Assembly: GCA_028690445.1 (NCBI GenBank)
Contig: JAQVBE010000003.1
Coordinates: 12,909 to 76,908 of the forward strand
Source: Aliarcobacter sp.
GTDB lineage: Bacteria; Campylobacterota; Campylobacteria; Campylobacterales; Arcobacteraceae
DNA: 64,000 nt
Direction of reading: 5' to 3'
Each line of letters opens with the position of its first letter. Position 1 is the first letter of the stretch. Position numbers and translations under genes: made by a program. The notes under the pieces are model-generated. The model saw only the letters and a program-made list of their open reading frames with translations. It did no database searches and was not told where the DNA came from. This document shows positions 16,761-25,318 of the stretch, in pieces.

Positions 16761-19412
16761 TTAGAACAAGGTACCATTTACAAAATTTGATAAAACATCA
16801 GCACTATAAAGTGTAGATGTAACTATTGCAGCTGCTTGTACTTTTTCTAAATTTTTTATAATAAAACCTCTTGCATATTTAGAATAATAAGCAATATCGT
16901 TTTTAGTTAAGTATTCATTAAAAGCCTTAAAATCGCTAATATAAGAATTGACTCTCATAACTTTCAATTTTTTACCAGTTTGAGTATGTTCAAAATCTTC
17001 AATTGTTGAAGATTTAATTAGTTCTTCAAAATTTCCTTTTTGAATTTCTTTTATTTCTTTAATTTGATTCATAATTGTCTTAGGCTTTTTGCATTCAACT
17101 TTAGATTCAAAATATTTTTTTATACTTTCATCTACATACTTAATAAGTTTTGGTTCTTGTTTAATCCAATGTTCCATGAACTCAATATCAGAAGATAAAT
17201 CTTTACCAATATTTCCAAATGCTATAATTAAATGTTCACCATTAAAGTATTTCAAAGTATTTTGCATAAAAGTACAATTATTTTTTAATTCTTGACTTAT
17301 ATTTACAAAATACACTATATCTTTTGTTATTTGTATAAACTTTAAAGCAAATTCATAATCATTAAAACAAATATTTGGAATAAATGATTTTTTATCGATC
17401 ATATTATCAAGCATAAAATACCCTATTTCCAAAATTGTTTTTTCTGATATAGCTGGAATTTTACTTAATGCATTTGCTACAAAAGGATTACCTTTAATGT
17501 AAGATTTTAAAAACCCAACATCCTCTAGTAATTCAACATCAGCTAATAGCAAAGGTGTTTTTAAAGCTTTTCCTTGCCATTCTTTGTAAGCATCATAATT
17601 AATACTATTAGATTCTTTAAATTGTTTTTTTAATTTTAATTTAAAATCAATAGAAAATCCATCAAGACCTATATAACTTCTTAAACTATCAAGAATTTTT
17701 TTAGCTTCTAATTCAATAAGAAACATTACATATTCTTTATTATTCAGTTCTAATTTTAGAGATTCATTTAAAGTTATAAATATTTTGGCCCAATCATTTT
17801 CTACTATTCCAATCCAATCATTTACTGTATTAGATTTTTTATGTCCTCCACAATAATTAATATTTTTGAAAATAGATGTTGCAAGTGCCTTTAATGATAA
17901 AGTTGAAGGTCTATTATCTATAATTACTTTAATGTTTTCACCTGTAACCATTGAATATAAAGCTTTTAACTCTTTTTCATTTTTTACCAATTCCTCTTTG
18001 AGCAGTTCTTTTGCAGTTTTGATTTTTTCAAGTTCCACTCTTCTATAGTTTGTTTTTATTTTATAGAAATTATCAATCCCTGTATTTTTTGTTTCATCAT
18101 AAGATGTTTTATAAAATAATTCCCAAAGATTTAACATTTCATTTATAGTTTCATTATCAAACGAATTGAAGTTAAAATAAATTCCTTCAAATTGTTCATA
18201 ATATATTCTGCTTTTAATCATATCCATATCGTCTGTAGCAAAAATAACTCTACTTTGCTCATTAGCAAAAAGAGCAGCTATTTCTAATGCTCTAGCAATT
18301 ATTTCTTTTTTATCGAAATAGTATTTAGATTTTTTAGATATTTCTTCTTTTTGAAATTCACTCACTTTAAGATTCTCCAAATCTATTCTTTTTGAGAGTT
18401 TGTCAATCATATAATTAACAAATTTTGATTCAAAAATTGCTGTATTTGTTAAATGAATAAAGTGTGCAATTTCGTGAATTAAAGCACTTGTATCTCTTAC
18501 ATCTTCAGCTACAATCAAACCTGATTGAAAAAAAACACCCCTAGCATTTAAATTGCCAAGTTTTCTAAATTTAAGAGTGAATTTACTCTCACAATTTATT
18601 TTTAATCTTTTTATTTGATTAATAACTTTTAATGCTTTTAAAACATCACCATCACCATCAATTTCAACAGCTTCAATATATTTAAAACTGTTTGATTTTA
18701 TACCTTCTGAAATTTCTGAAATTACAGACAATTGATTTTTATGTGTTTTTGTAATCTGTCTAACACCCTTATAATCTATGTAAGTAGAATTTTGAATTAC
18801 ATCAGTAACTCCACTTCTATTAAATATAGAGGTAAATTCAGAAGACTCTTCATAATTTAATTTTTTTTGGAAATCGTTGAATTTTTGATCTATATATCCA
18901 ATTTTTTCAATTAGCATATCAGCTAATATTGTAGATGGGTATAAAACAGCTTTTTCAATATCATTTTCAGCAGTTTCATACTTTGATAATGCTTTCACTA
19001 GGTTATTTAAATCTTTTCTTGTAATATCAAAAAGATTTTTATACATAAAATCAACTAATTCCGATTTCTCAAAATTAGTTCTTTTATTAACATCAAAAAG
19101 AACACCGCAAAGCTTAATTATTCCATCTTTGTATGTACTATTGAAAAAATTTTCCACAGTATTGTCCAGAATAGTTAGTTCCATAACTAATCCATTTGAA
19201 ACTGAGTTAATAATTCCTAAACTATCAGTTAAGTATCTAGCAGTTTTTTCTATATCATCTTTAAAAGCATCTATAAATTCACTTTTACTACCACCACAAG
19301 CTAAAATTTGCGAAGTTTTATCTGTAAAAACAGTCGCTCCCATTTCATTTAACTGTATGATTCTTCTTAATTTATTTTCATGTTTTGCAACATCCATTAA
19401 ACTTTTTGCCAT
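16761..19412 (-). CDS. Large protein with zincin HExxH motif (polyvalent-protein-like)
   Basis: An 883-residue cytoplasmic protein. Residues 313-320 read HEIAHFIH, a zincin-type metal site preceded by DTSALI. A glutamate-rich helix follows, and EIIARALEIAALFANEQ further on could supply the third ligand. Such HExxH modules occur in large polyvalent proteins of conjugative elements and phages, where they are thought to be delivered to recipients; that role is inference. The remainder is helical and unrecognised. It ends SNFVNGTLF, like the 441-residue protein. A T-rich leader (L4) precedes it. Confidence 0.75.
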   Translation of the reverse strand: MAKSLMDVAKHENKLRRIIQLNEMGATVFTDKTSQILACGGSKSEFIDAFKDDIEKTARYLTDSLGIINSVSNGLVMELTILDNTVENFFNSTYKDGIIKLCGVLFDVNKRTNFEKSELVDFMYKNLFDITRKDLNNLVKALSKYETAENDIEKAVLYPSTILADMLIEKIGYIDQKFNDFQKKLNYEESSEFTSIFNRSGVTDVIQNSTYIDYKGVRQITKTHKNQLSVISEISEGIKSNSFKYIEAVEIDGDGDVLKALKVINQIKRLKINCESKFTLKFRKLGNLNARGVFFQSGLIVAEDVRDTSALIHEIAHFIHLTNTAIFESKFVNYMIDKLSKRIDLENLKVSEFQKEEISKKSKYYFDKKEIIARALEIAALFANEQSRVIFATDDMDMIKSRIYYEQFEGIYFNFNSFDNETINEMLNLWELFYKTSYDETKNTGIDNFYKIKTNYRRVELEKIKTAKELLKEELVKNEKELKALYSMVTGENIKVIIDNRPSTLSLKALATSIFKNINYCGGHKKSNTVNDWIGIVENDWAKIFITLNESLKLELNNKEYVMFLIELEAKKILDSLRSYIGLDGFSIDFKLKLKKQFKESNSINYDAYKEWQGKALKTPLLLADVELLEDVGFLKSYIKGNPFVANALSKIPAISEKTILEIGYFMLDNMIDKKSFIPNICFNDYEFALKFIQITKDIVYFVNISQELKNNCTFMQNTLKYFNGEHLIIAFGNIGKDLSSDIEFMEHWIKQEPKLIKYVDESIKKYFESKVECKKPKTIMNQIKEIKEIQKGNFEELIKSSTIEDFEHTQTGKKLKVMRVNSYISDFKAFNEYLTKNDIAYYSKYARGFIIKNLEKVQAAAIVTSTLYSADVLSNFVNGTLF

Positions 19413-19430
19413 TTTAGTACACCTTTTTCA

Positions 19431-19520
19431 TAAAAAAAAGGACAGACCAATCCCCAAAAGGGATTAGGAACTTGTCCTTGAAACCCCTTTTGGGTAAAAA
19501 TTAGCCTATTTAAGGCAACA
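19431..19520 (-). promoter_or_regulatory. Structured leader L4
   Basis: The minus strand has GTTG, GCC-ttaaata-GGC, TAA, then ACCC-aaaag-GGGT, then GGACA...AATCCC-ttttg-GGGATT...TGTCC with eight T after it. CCCAAAAGGG of hairpin 2 is the exact complement of CCCTTTTGGG in the terminator apex. It is nearly identical to L11, upstream of an unrelated gene. Confidence 0.85.
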
Positions 19521-19522
19521 AT

Positions 19523-19738
19523 TTAAAACGAATGACCTATTTGTCTAGCTGTAAAGCATCTGTTCTCACCTAAATATTCATTTACATTCATAACTTTATC
19601 TTCATAAAACAATGGAATATCACTATCTACAAAATCCATCAAATCTTGAGTAGATAAAATTTCTATACCTCCATCTTGAACAAATTCAAAATGCAGTAGA
19701 TTTCCATTAGAAAATAATTTAGCAACAATTTTATTCAT
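19523..19738 (-). CDS. Small hypothetical protein
   Basis: A 71-residue protein, MNKIVAKLFSNGNLLHFEF at the start and ENRCFTARQIGHSF at the end. It is probably a compact beta-rich fold. Its ATG directly follows the stop of the frameshifted ORF at 19739-19986. No family recognised. Confidence 0.65.
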   Translation of the reverse strand: MNKIVAKLFSNGNLLHFEFVQDGGIEILSTQDLMDFVDSDIPLFYEDKVMNVNEYLGENRCFTARQIGHSF

Positions 19739-19986
19739 CTATCTATTCATTGAAAATGATTCAAATGTACTAAATACATTTTTAATAGTACAATGTATTT
19801 CAACTGTACCACTCTCATAAACCAAAATAGAAAGATTTTTACTCACTGCAAATCTTTTACCAAATTGTTTTGATATTTTGATTTGCTCATATTCTTTTTT
19901 ATAACACTCATCACAGACTCAATTTGTAAACTTTTAATACCTAATTCAAGATATAAATTTACAAGCCAATTTCTTATTTCTTCCAT
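19739..19986 (-). pseudogene. Small ORF split by a frameshift
   Basis: From ATG 19984-19986 the minus strand encodes MEEIRNWLVNLYLELGIKSL and then goes out of phase. The reading continues in another frame as VCDECYKKEYEQIKIS... to ...STFESFSMNR and TAG at 19739-19741. A single missing base near codon 23 (context CAAATTGAGTCTGTG) would join them into one protein of about 82 residues with a CxxC pair. It is probably a frameshifted pseudogene; programmed frameshifting or a sequencing error cannot be excluded. The start overlaps the previous gene. Confidence 0.55.
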
Positions 19987-20579
19987 AATGCATTCTCCAT
20001 TAATTGTTGTTTTATATTTTTAAACTCTTCGCTATTATTTATATTGTTATAATCACTAATCTTTTTAAAATCTTTTTGGATCTTAATTTTTTCATAGTTA
20101 AAGTGATTTCTAAATCTTCTATGACAAGGAACATCACTATTAATAGCAATATTGCTCCATCTAGTTTTAAAATCTCTCATTAAACAATATAAGTCTAAAG
20201 CAATAAGATCTATTTGTAATGAATCAAGATATTCTTTTCTTTTAAAAACATCATCATAAAACGCTTTAAAAATAGTTTTGAGTTTATCTGAACAAATTTC
20301 TTCAAAACTTTCACCATTGAAAAATAAATAATGTTTATTCATACATACAAAGTCTATTTTTCTATGTAAAAAATCGTGGCTTTCTCTTGTGCTTAATGAA
20401 TAATCAAAATTATCCATATCTAAACAAAATATGTTTGTGCCACTATCTCTATATCCGTATAAAAATTTGCCTTTGTAATTTTTTAAAAGTTCTTTGTCAT
20501 AAATTGTTAAATCATCTTTGAAAGCTAACAAATTTGGAAGAACTATTTTTTCTAATTCTTTATATATTTTTAAACTCAT
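19974..20579 (-). CDS. Hypothetical protein
   Basis: A 201-residue protein of unknown family. The N-terminal half has hydrophobic/aromatic patches (GKFLYGYRDSGTNIFCLDMD near residues 36-55) and the C-terminal half is basic and helical (KEYLDSLQIDLIALDLY; RNHFNYEKIKIQKDFKKIS). ATG overlaps the upstream stop by four bases (ATGA), so translation is coupled to the 163-residue gene. Confidence 0.75.
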   Translation of the reverse strand: MSLKIYKELEKIVLPNLLAFKDDLTIYDKELLKNYKGKFLYGYRDSGTNIFCLDMDNFDYSLSTRESHDFLHRKIDFVCMNKHYLFFNGESFEEICSDKLKTIFKAFYDDVFKRKEYLDSLQIDLIALDLYCLMRDFKTRWSNIAINSDVPCHRRFRNHFNYEKIKIQKDFKKISDYNNINNSEEFKNIKQQLMENALWKK

Positions 20580-21067
20580 TTAGCACCTACTTGACAAAGA
20601 TTCCAAACTTTGAAATTAATTTCAAACCATACACCTCTTCCTCCACCAGCTTCATTTCCACTGAATGTCCAACATCTTCCTTTTTTAAACATAGAAATTG
20701 GTTCTAAATTTTCAAGAGTTAATCTATCTCTTTCTATAGTAATTGTTGAGTCCCAAACGCAGCCACTTGCTTGTGATGAAAATTCACTAACAAAAACACC
20801 AATACTCTCAGAAAGCTGAAATTTTCCATCTTCATGAATTCTCGATAATCTTGATATATTTCCATCAAATTTTACAAAATCACCCTCTTTTGGTTCATTT
20901 ATCTCAATTAAACTTTTTTCAATTTTTTCAAACATTGCCAAATCATTAGCAATAACTTTTTCTAATTTTTCTTTAGAACAAAAGTCTCGTAAGTACTCAA
21001 GTGAATAGCCTTTTGCGATTCCAGTTTTTTCGTTATCTCTAAATGAGATTACTTCATCGTATGTCAT
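20576..21067 (-). CDS. Hypothetical protein
   Basis: A 163-residue cytoplasmic protein. The N-terminal helical part ends near residue 55. A beta-rich C-terminal part follows, with GDFVKFDGNISRLSRI, GVFVSEFSSQASGCVWDS and a glycine loop SGNEAGGGRGVWFEI. The C-terminal part could be a small beta barrel. It is preceded by leader L5 and an AAGGAA ribosome site, and coupled to the next gene. Confidence 0.75.
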   Translation of the reverse strand: MTYDEVISFRDNEKTGIAKGYSLEYLRDFCSKEKLEKVIANDLAMFEKIEKSLIEINEPKEGDFVKFDGNISRLSRIHEDGKFQLSESIGVFVSEFSSQASGCVWDSTITIERDRLTLENLEPISMFKKGRCWTFSGNEAGGGRGVWFEINFKVWNLCQVGAK

Positions 21068-21081
21068 TTCTTGTTCCTTTT

Positions 21082-21164
21082 TAAAAAGAACAGACTAATC
21101 TCCCCCATAGAGAGTTAGAATGTTCTTAACTCCCTATTTGGGAATGATTAACCTAATGGCAACT
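21082..21164 (-). promoter_or_regulatory. Structured leader L5
   Basis: The minus strand has GTTG, GCC-atta-GGT, TAA, then TCCC-aaata-GGGA, then nested stems AAGAACA/TGTTCTT, CTAA/TTAG and TCTC/GAGA with five T after the outer stem. It ends about 15 bp before ATG 21067. Confidence 0.78.
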
Positions 21165-21175
21165 ATTAATTTATT

Positions 21176-21787
21176 TTAAATTCTTTCAAAATTTTCAGCA
21201 CCAGTTTTTAAATCGTAAAAGTCATCTAAAAAAAGACTTGTAAAGTCCTCAGTAGTTCCTTTTTCATTTAACAACATTAAATGCCTTGATGAAAAATAAA
21301 CAAATTCATTTTCATCCCAATTTTTAGATCTAATTTTTTTCCCATCTAAAAGTAATTTTTTAAATCTATTTGTAAAAATATCTTTAATAGTGTAAATTGT
21401 TTGAGAAACAAATCTATCTTGACTAATATCTAATGGATAATATCCAGCATAAACAACTCTTTCATCAGAAGATGAATTTATTATCTCTTCTGGAGTATGA
21501 TGTTCAAGCATTGATTCTATATATTTTGAATAATCAATAAAAGCATCATAAACACCATAATCATCTAAAATTACCATAAGGATTGTTCTCATGTATAATT
21601 TAGTAGGTAATTTACAAATAATGTCATATTGCTCCTCATAGGTTTCATCAAAATTTTCGATTTCAGCTATCATTTTATGCTCATCCTCACTGATTCTTTC
21701 AGCTACATAAGTATAAAGATTTCTGCCATGCACTACTTCTAAAAGATACTTTTTTTTATTAATTTCAAATACTTCTCCATAACTCAT
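21176..21787 (-). CDS. Hypothetical protein
   Basis: A 203-residue acidic protein, starting MSYGEVFEINKKKYLLEVVH. The N-terminal strands (residues 5-40) are followed by helices and by GKKIRSKNWDENEFVYFSS near residue 155. No membrane segment or catalytic motif is recognised. It lies 14 bp after the 100-residue gene and is likely cotranscribed with it. Confidence 0.75.
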   Translation of the reverse strand: MSYGEVFEINKKKYLLEVVHGRNLYTYVAERISEDEHKMIAEIENFDETYEEQYDIICKLPTKLYMRTILMVILDDYGVYDAFIDYSKYIESMLEHHTPEEIINSSSDERVVYAGYYPLDISQDRFVSQTIYTIKDIFTNRFKKLLLDGKKIRSKNWDENEFVYFSSRHLMLLNEKGTTEDFTSLFLDDFYDLKTGAENFERI

Positions 21788-21801
21788 TTAATGCTCCTAG
21801 A

Positions 21802-22104
21802 CTATCTTTTTATGTTACTTACTTCAATAGAATAACCTTTTTTAATTGTTACAACATCGAACTTGTAACCTAACCTTTTCATTGATTCTAAAGTATCTTG
21901 AATATCTCTATAGACACATTCAATTACTCTATCTGTATCAAATTTTATAATTTGTGAAAAGTAAAAAGCATTTTGTAGTTCATTTGTTGAAACACTAATA
22001 GTTGAACTCCATTTATTTTCAGAAGCTTTATCTGACAAAATGCTTGTAAAGTAGTGTCTAAAATCGTTTGCTATTTCTCCAAGAGTAAAATCTTTGCTTC
22101 TCAT
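21802..22104 (-). CDS. Small hypothetical protein
   Basis: A 100-residue protein, mostly helical (FTLGEIANDFRHYFTSILSD; RVIECVYRDIQDTLESMKRL), ending in a strand with a basic tail. Its start overlaps the previous stop by four bases (ATGA). No family recognised. Confidence 0.7.
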   Translation of the reverse strand: MRSKDFTLGEIANDFRHYFTSILSDKASENKWSSTISVSTNELQNAFYFSQIIKFDTDRVIECVYRDIQDTLESMKRLGYKFDVVTIKKGYSIEVSNIKR

Positions 22105-22643
22105 TTTGCTTCTCCATTTTGATATGCAGTAAATGATTCAATAAGTTCTTGACAAACTTTATTGAATTCTTTCATATCAACATCTTTTGATATAAAGCCA
22201 TTTGTTCCACAACAATTTAAAACATAGTCTTCGCTAGACTCTCTTAAATATTCTAAATCTTCTCTCATCAAGTATTTATCTGATTCTGAATTAGATTCTC
22301 CAATCCATGATTCAATATTGCTAATTGCTTCATCTCTATCTTCTATTAAATATCCTACTATTTTACCGTTATACACTAAATCCATATCAATTTCATAATC
22401 AATTTCATTTTGAATATCAGTAATTTTCATTACATTATAATCAGTCGAAATATCGAATAAATCTTTCTTTGATTCACCAAATGGTAAAGATGTAGTTTCT
22501 TTTAATAAAGAATCAATTTTTTCAACAATTTGTTCTATCTCAACAAGACCTAAAGCAGTCTTTTTTTGTAAAACAACACTGTTTCTAGTTTTAACTACCA
22601 ATAATCTTATTGCTTCTAATTCAGTATTTGTAAAAGTTGTCAT
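22101..22643 (-). CDS. Hypothetical protein
   Basis: A 180-residue acidic protein with a helical N-terminus (NTELEAIRLLVVKTRNSVVL), a beta segment IDYEIDMDLVYNGKIVGYLI near residue 83 and a CC pair near residue 142 (YVLNCCGTNGFIS). It is preceded by leader L6 and begins a three-gene coupled unit running to 21176. Confidence 0.75.
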   Translation of the reverse strand: MTTFTNTELEAIRLLVVKTRNSVVLQKKTALGLVEIEQIVEKIDSLLKETTSLPFGESKKDLFDISTDYNVMKITDIQNEIDYEIDMDLVYNGKIVGYLIEDRDEAISNIESWIGESNSESDKYLMREDLEYLRESSEDYVLNCCGTNGFISKDVDMKEFNKVCQELIESFTAYQNGEAK

Positions 22644-22661
22644 TGTATTCTCCTTAATGAA

Positions 22662-22729
22662 CTAAAGAGATAGAACTATCCCATAGGGATAAGTTATATC
22701 CCTGATGGGTTAGCTCTGATGAGCAACAG
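22662..22729 (-). promoter_or_regulatory. Structured leader L6
   Basis: The minus strand has GTTG, GCTC-atca-GAGC, TAA, then CCC-atca-GGG, then GATA-AAC-TATCCC-tat-GGGATA-GTT-TATC. It is almost identical to L10, except that the first hairpin keeps pairing with different bases (CTC/GAG against TC/GA). It ends about 20 bp before ATG 22643. Confidence 0.85.
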
Positions 22730-22760
22730 TCTGTTATTCATTACTCAGTTGGTCGAGCAA

Positions 22761-22981
22761 TTATCTTTTTAAATTATTAAAAACATGTTCGATATTATGT
22801 AAAGTACCAGTTACTAAATTTATAGAGCATTTTTTATATTTAGGCAAACTTTGAGATTTACCAATATAATTTTTAAATGCAGCTATTGACTTATAAATCT
22901 TTCCATTTAAGTCAAAAACTATATTATCTATTGAATAAGCAACCTAACCTTTATGACATATATATCATATACTTCTTTCAT
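22761..22981 (-). pseudogene. Small ORF split by a frameshift
   Basis: ATG at 22981 starts MKEVYDIYVIKV and then loses phase. A continuation VAYSIDNIVFDLNGKIYKSI runs on to ...HNIEHVFNNLKR and TAA at 22761-22763 in another frame. A one-base loss around GGTTAGGTTGC would restore one protein of about 72 residues. As in the 19739 case, a stop separates the two frames. The start is 1 bp after the upstream gene. Confidence 0.5.
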
Positions 22982-22982
22982 C

Positions 22983-23408
22983 TCACACTTCTCCAAATGT
23001 ATTAGTAGTCTCAAATTGCATTTCTTCAATCATTACACCAAAATTATATTTATCAGTAATCCATTGATTAGAACCATTTTCATATACTTCATCTGCAAAA
23101 CCTGTATATAGCTCTTCAAAACCTATTTTCATAGCTTCTACTGCTGCATCAAAATCATCAAATGTACCGAAATCTGAACAATGTTCATTGAAATATTTGT
23201 TATATTGGCTTATTTTGTAATAAGTTGTTGAAAAGTTTTGAGGATTTTTGAAAGTTCTAAAAACTAAAAACTCATCGTTTGTACCTTCTCTTTCAACAGT
23301 TGCATTTGTAAGATTCTTATAATCTTCAAAAGTTTGTGAGTTTTTTAATTCATCTTTGAATATTTTTACATATCCAACATTTTTTGTATCTATTAATAAT
23401 TGTTTCAT
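22983..23408 (-). CDS. Hypothetical protein
   Basis: A 141-residue acidic protein. It begins MKQLLIDTKNVGYVKIFKDE and contains DEFLVFRTFKNPQNFSTTYY and a helix DDFDAAVEAMKIGFEELYTG. No recognised family. It is preceded by leader L7. Confidence 0.72.
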   Translation of the reverse strand: MKQLLIDTKNVGYVKIFKDELKNSQTFEDYKNLTNATVEREGTNDEFLVFRTFKNPQNFSTTYYKISQYNKYFNEHCSDFGTFDDFDAAVEAMKIGFEELYTGFADEVYENGSNQWITDKYNFGVMIEEMQFETTNTFGEV

Positions 23409-23449
23409 TTTTTAATCTTTCGTAATATTAAGCACTAATGCTAATTGAT

Positions 23450-23508
23450 TAACCAAGAGAATAAATACTATTACCCTTAAGGTAAGTAAATACCCTCTTA
23501 GGCAACAG
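23450..23508 (-). promoter_or_regulatory. Structured leader L7 (divergent)
   Basis: The minus strand has GTTG, then CCTAAGAG pairing with CTCTTGG around an inner hairpin TTACC-ttaa-GGGTAA. It keeps the GTTGCC start and the CC/GG apex but merges the first and outer stems. It lies about 40 bp before ATG 23408. Confidence 0.6.
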
Positions 23509-23510
23509 TT

Positions 23511-23789
23511 TTATTTAAATTTTTTTTTACTATTCCCTTTTCTTTGACCTACCCAACCTGTAATTAGCTGAATCTCATCATTTTTGTTAATTTGGTACAC
23601 AATAGTACTTGAACCTATTGTAAATTCTAAATCTGCATTCCTCTTGATATTGTCAATATTATTTAAAACATAAACATAAAGTGGAACTAAAGCACTTAAT
23701 TCAAAAGCTCTTTTCAAGCCAGAAACCCAAAAATGTTCTTTAGAGGTAATTTTAATTGAAGGTGCTTTTGCACTTATTATTACAGACAT
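23511..23789 (-). CDS. Small hypothetical protein
   Basis: A 92-residue protein with alternating strands and one helix (GLKRAFELSALVPLYVYVLN). The C-terminal tail QRKGNSKKKFK is strongly basic and might bind nucleic acid. GAGG precedes ATG. It lies 11 bp after the 224-residue gene. Function unknown. Confidence 0.7.
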   Translation of the reverse strand: MSVIISAKAPSIKITSKEHFWVSGLKRAFELSALVPLYVYVLNNIDNIKRNADLEFTIGSSTIVYQINKNDEIQLITGWVGQRKGNSKKKFK

Positions 23790-23800
23790 TAAACACCTCT

Positions 23801-24475
23801 TTAGTTTAATAAATTAATCTGTTTATTTGCTTTTAAAAATGAATATAAATCTTCACTTGAATCGTGACGAGAATAAACTTTTCCACCTATGAATAAAACA
23901 AATTTCTTTTCAGTTTTTTTACGAATTTTTACTTCATCATTTTTATCTGATGTAGTTTTACACTCAGTAGTGAATGTTTCAGTATCTATTTTTATATTCT
24001 CTTTAGAGAAATCTTTACCTTTAAAAGTTGGATGTTTATAAGCAACTTTAGTTCTTGCTAGTCCAGTTTGAACAGCAACTATAGAACCAATAATGCTTCC
24101 ACCACAATCTAATACTTCATCCACATCTAAATGGTGCTTATTAAGATACTTTGCAATATCTTGAGTAGGTAATTCAGATAAGAAGTCATAGCTTTTATCA
24201 ATTTCTTCTTCTAAATCTTCATCATAATCATCCCTTTTAAAACTTACTAAAAGTGGAAATAAATATTGATTACCTCTTGATAGACCTATTCTTCCTTTTG
24301 AGTCGTACAAATCTCCCCAAGATTCACCTGTTTCCATATTTCCAGAAGTTATTGTTACAAAACTTCTATTTTTTCTAGCTGCTTCTAAAGCTGCAATTAA
24401 GTCATCAGACATATTTAAAGGATAAGCAATTTGTATATCACTACCACTGTTAATTAATTTGTAACTCTTTTCCAT
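23801..24475 (-). CDS. Hypothetical protein
   Basis: A 224-residue protein with a beta-rich N-terminus (QIAYPLNMSDDLIAALEAAR; FVTITSGNMETGESWGDLYD), a glycine-containing loop CGGSIIGSIVAVQTGLARTK and a C-terminal strand VLFIGGKVYSRHD. Not recognised. AGGGG precedes ATG. A possible leader (L8) is 170 bp upstream. Confidence 0.72.
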   Translation of the reverse strand: MEKSYKLINSGSDIQIAYPLNMSDDLIAALEAARKNRSFVTITSGNMETGESWGDLYDSKGRIGLSRGNQYLFPLLVSFKRDDYDEDLEEEIDKSYDFLSELPTQDIAKYLNKHHLDVDEVLDCGGSIIGSIVAVQTGLARTKVAYKHPTFKGKDFSKENIKIDTETFTTECKTTSDKNDEVKIRKKTEKKFVLFIGGKVYSRHDSSEDLYSFLKANKQINLLN

Positions 24476-24648
24476 TTTGAACCCCTGTTATACACTCAAT
24501 ATGGTTAATACAAATTTATCAAATACAATTTACTGGACATTAGAATATTCTCTTAATTGAACAAGCTAGTTTTTCTGATTGTATGTAATTTTGATTTATT
24601 TGTAAAAATTGATTGTGAGTTTTTTAAAAGTAGGAGTATTTTGAATAA
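24476..24648. other. AT-rich gap between leader L8 and the 224-residue gene
   Basis: No start-to-stop gene is seen. An open frame without a start codon crosses the middle, and AGAGAATATTCT forms a weak palindrome. The space may hold a promoter for the 224-residue gene. Confidence 0.4.
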
Positions 24649-24708
24649 CTACAACAAAACCCCAGAGGGAAATGTTATTCACACTCCCCTTTGAGTAATT
24701 TGTTGTTT
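24649..24708 (-). promoter_or_regulatory. Leader-like structure L8 (atypical)
   Basis: The minus strand has ACAACAAA/TTTTGTTGT enclosing ACTC-aaagg-GGAGT and CCC-tct-GGG. It lacks the GTTG hairpin and is far from the next start codon. Confidence 0.45.
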
Positions 24709-24777
24709 TAATATTTATTAAATTTTTAGTTAGTGTTGTTTTTTTTAAGAGAACTTAGAAAGTCCATACTCCATATA

Positions 24778-24888
24778 TTAACTATGTTTTCTTTTTGCTT
24801 TTTTAGAATTTTGATTATTTCTATAGGCTTGAAATGCAAGACCACAAGCTATAATCAGAAATACCATTTGCATTAGATTAGTTTCCAT
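24778..24888 (-). CDS. 36-residue single-span membrane microprotein
   Basis: ATG at 24888 has AAAAGGAA 6 bp before it. The product has a hydrophobic stretch MVFLIIACGLAFQAY then a basic tail NSKKAKRKHS. It follows the 97-residue membrane protein by 11 bp. The same arrangement recurs at 30796-31091, which supports both as real genes. Confidence 0.6.
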   Translation of the reverse strand: METNLMQMVFLIIACGLAFQAYRNNQNSKKAKRKHS

Positions 24889-24899
24889 TTCTATTCCTT

Positions 24900-25193
24900 T
24901 TATTTTTTGTTTCTTTCTATTGTTTCATTTGATAACATTATACCACAAAAGCAAATTATTGATAATAAAACATTATATAAGCTAACTTCTGTATTTAGAC
25001 CATAAATTGCATTAATAAACAATCCCAAACATAAATCTCTTACATTTTGAGGATTTTTAAAAATACGACCTATTCTATTTACGAGTAGTTTTACTTTTTC
25101 ATTTTCTATTAATATTTTTATTACTTTTACTGAAAGCATACAAATCATAAATAGAAAAAACATTGGTATTAAAAACATTATTCCAAATCCCAT
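24900..25193 (-). CDS. Small membrane protein, paralogue of the one at 30876-31091
   Basis: A 97-residue protein with an N-terminal transmembrane segment (MFLIPMFFLFMICMLSVKVI), a basic stretch (NRIGRIFKNPQNVRD) and two C-terminal segments. GLFINAIYGLNTEVSLYNVL followed by a short tail ERNKK resembles GVFVNALFSITINQISILIL plus ESRCKK in the second protein. The two look paralogous. The terminator-bearing leader L9 precedes it. Function unknown. Confidence 0.7.
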   Translation of the reverse strand: MGFGIMFLIPMFFLFMICMLSVKVIKILIENEKVKLLVNRIGRIFKNPQNVRDLCLGLFINAIYGLNTEVSLYNVLLSIICFCGIMLSNETIERNKK

Positions 25194-25223
25194 ATTTACA
25201 CCTCTCTATTTAATTTTTTAAAA

Positions 25224-25314
25224 TAAAAAAACTCCCCTTTTTACAAAGGCATATACGGGAGTTTTAAGCAAACCCCGTATAGCATGGGATAAAGAGAGGC
25301 TATCTCTTAACAAT
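25224..25314 (-). promoter_or_regulatory. Structured leader L9 with strong terminator
   Basis: The minus strand has AAGAGA-tagcc-TCTCTT, then CCCATGCTATACGGGG, then AAAACTCCC...GGGGAGTTTT with a T-run. TATACGGG in the second element is complementary to CCCGTATA in the 5' arm of the terminator. That is the layout of an antiterminator competing with a terminator. It lies about 30 bp before ATG 25193. Confidence 0.8.
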
Positions 25315-25318
25315 AAAT

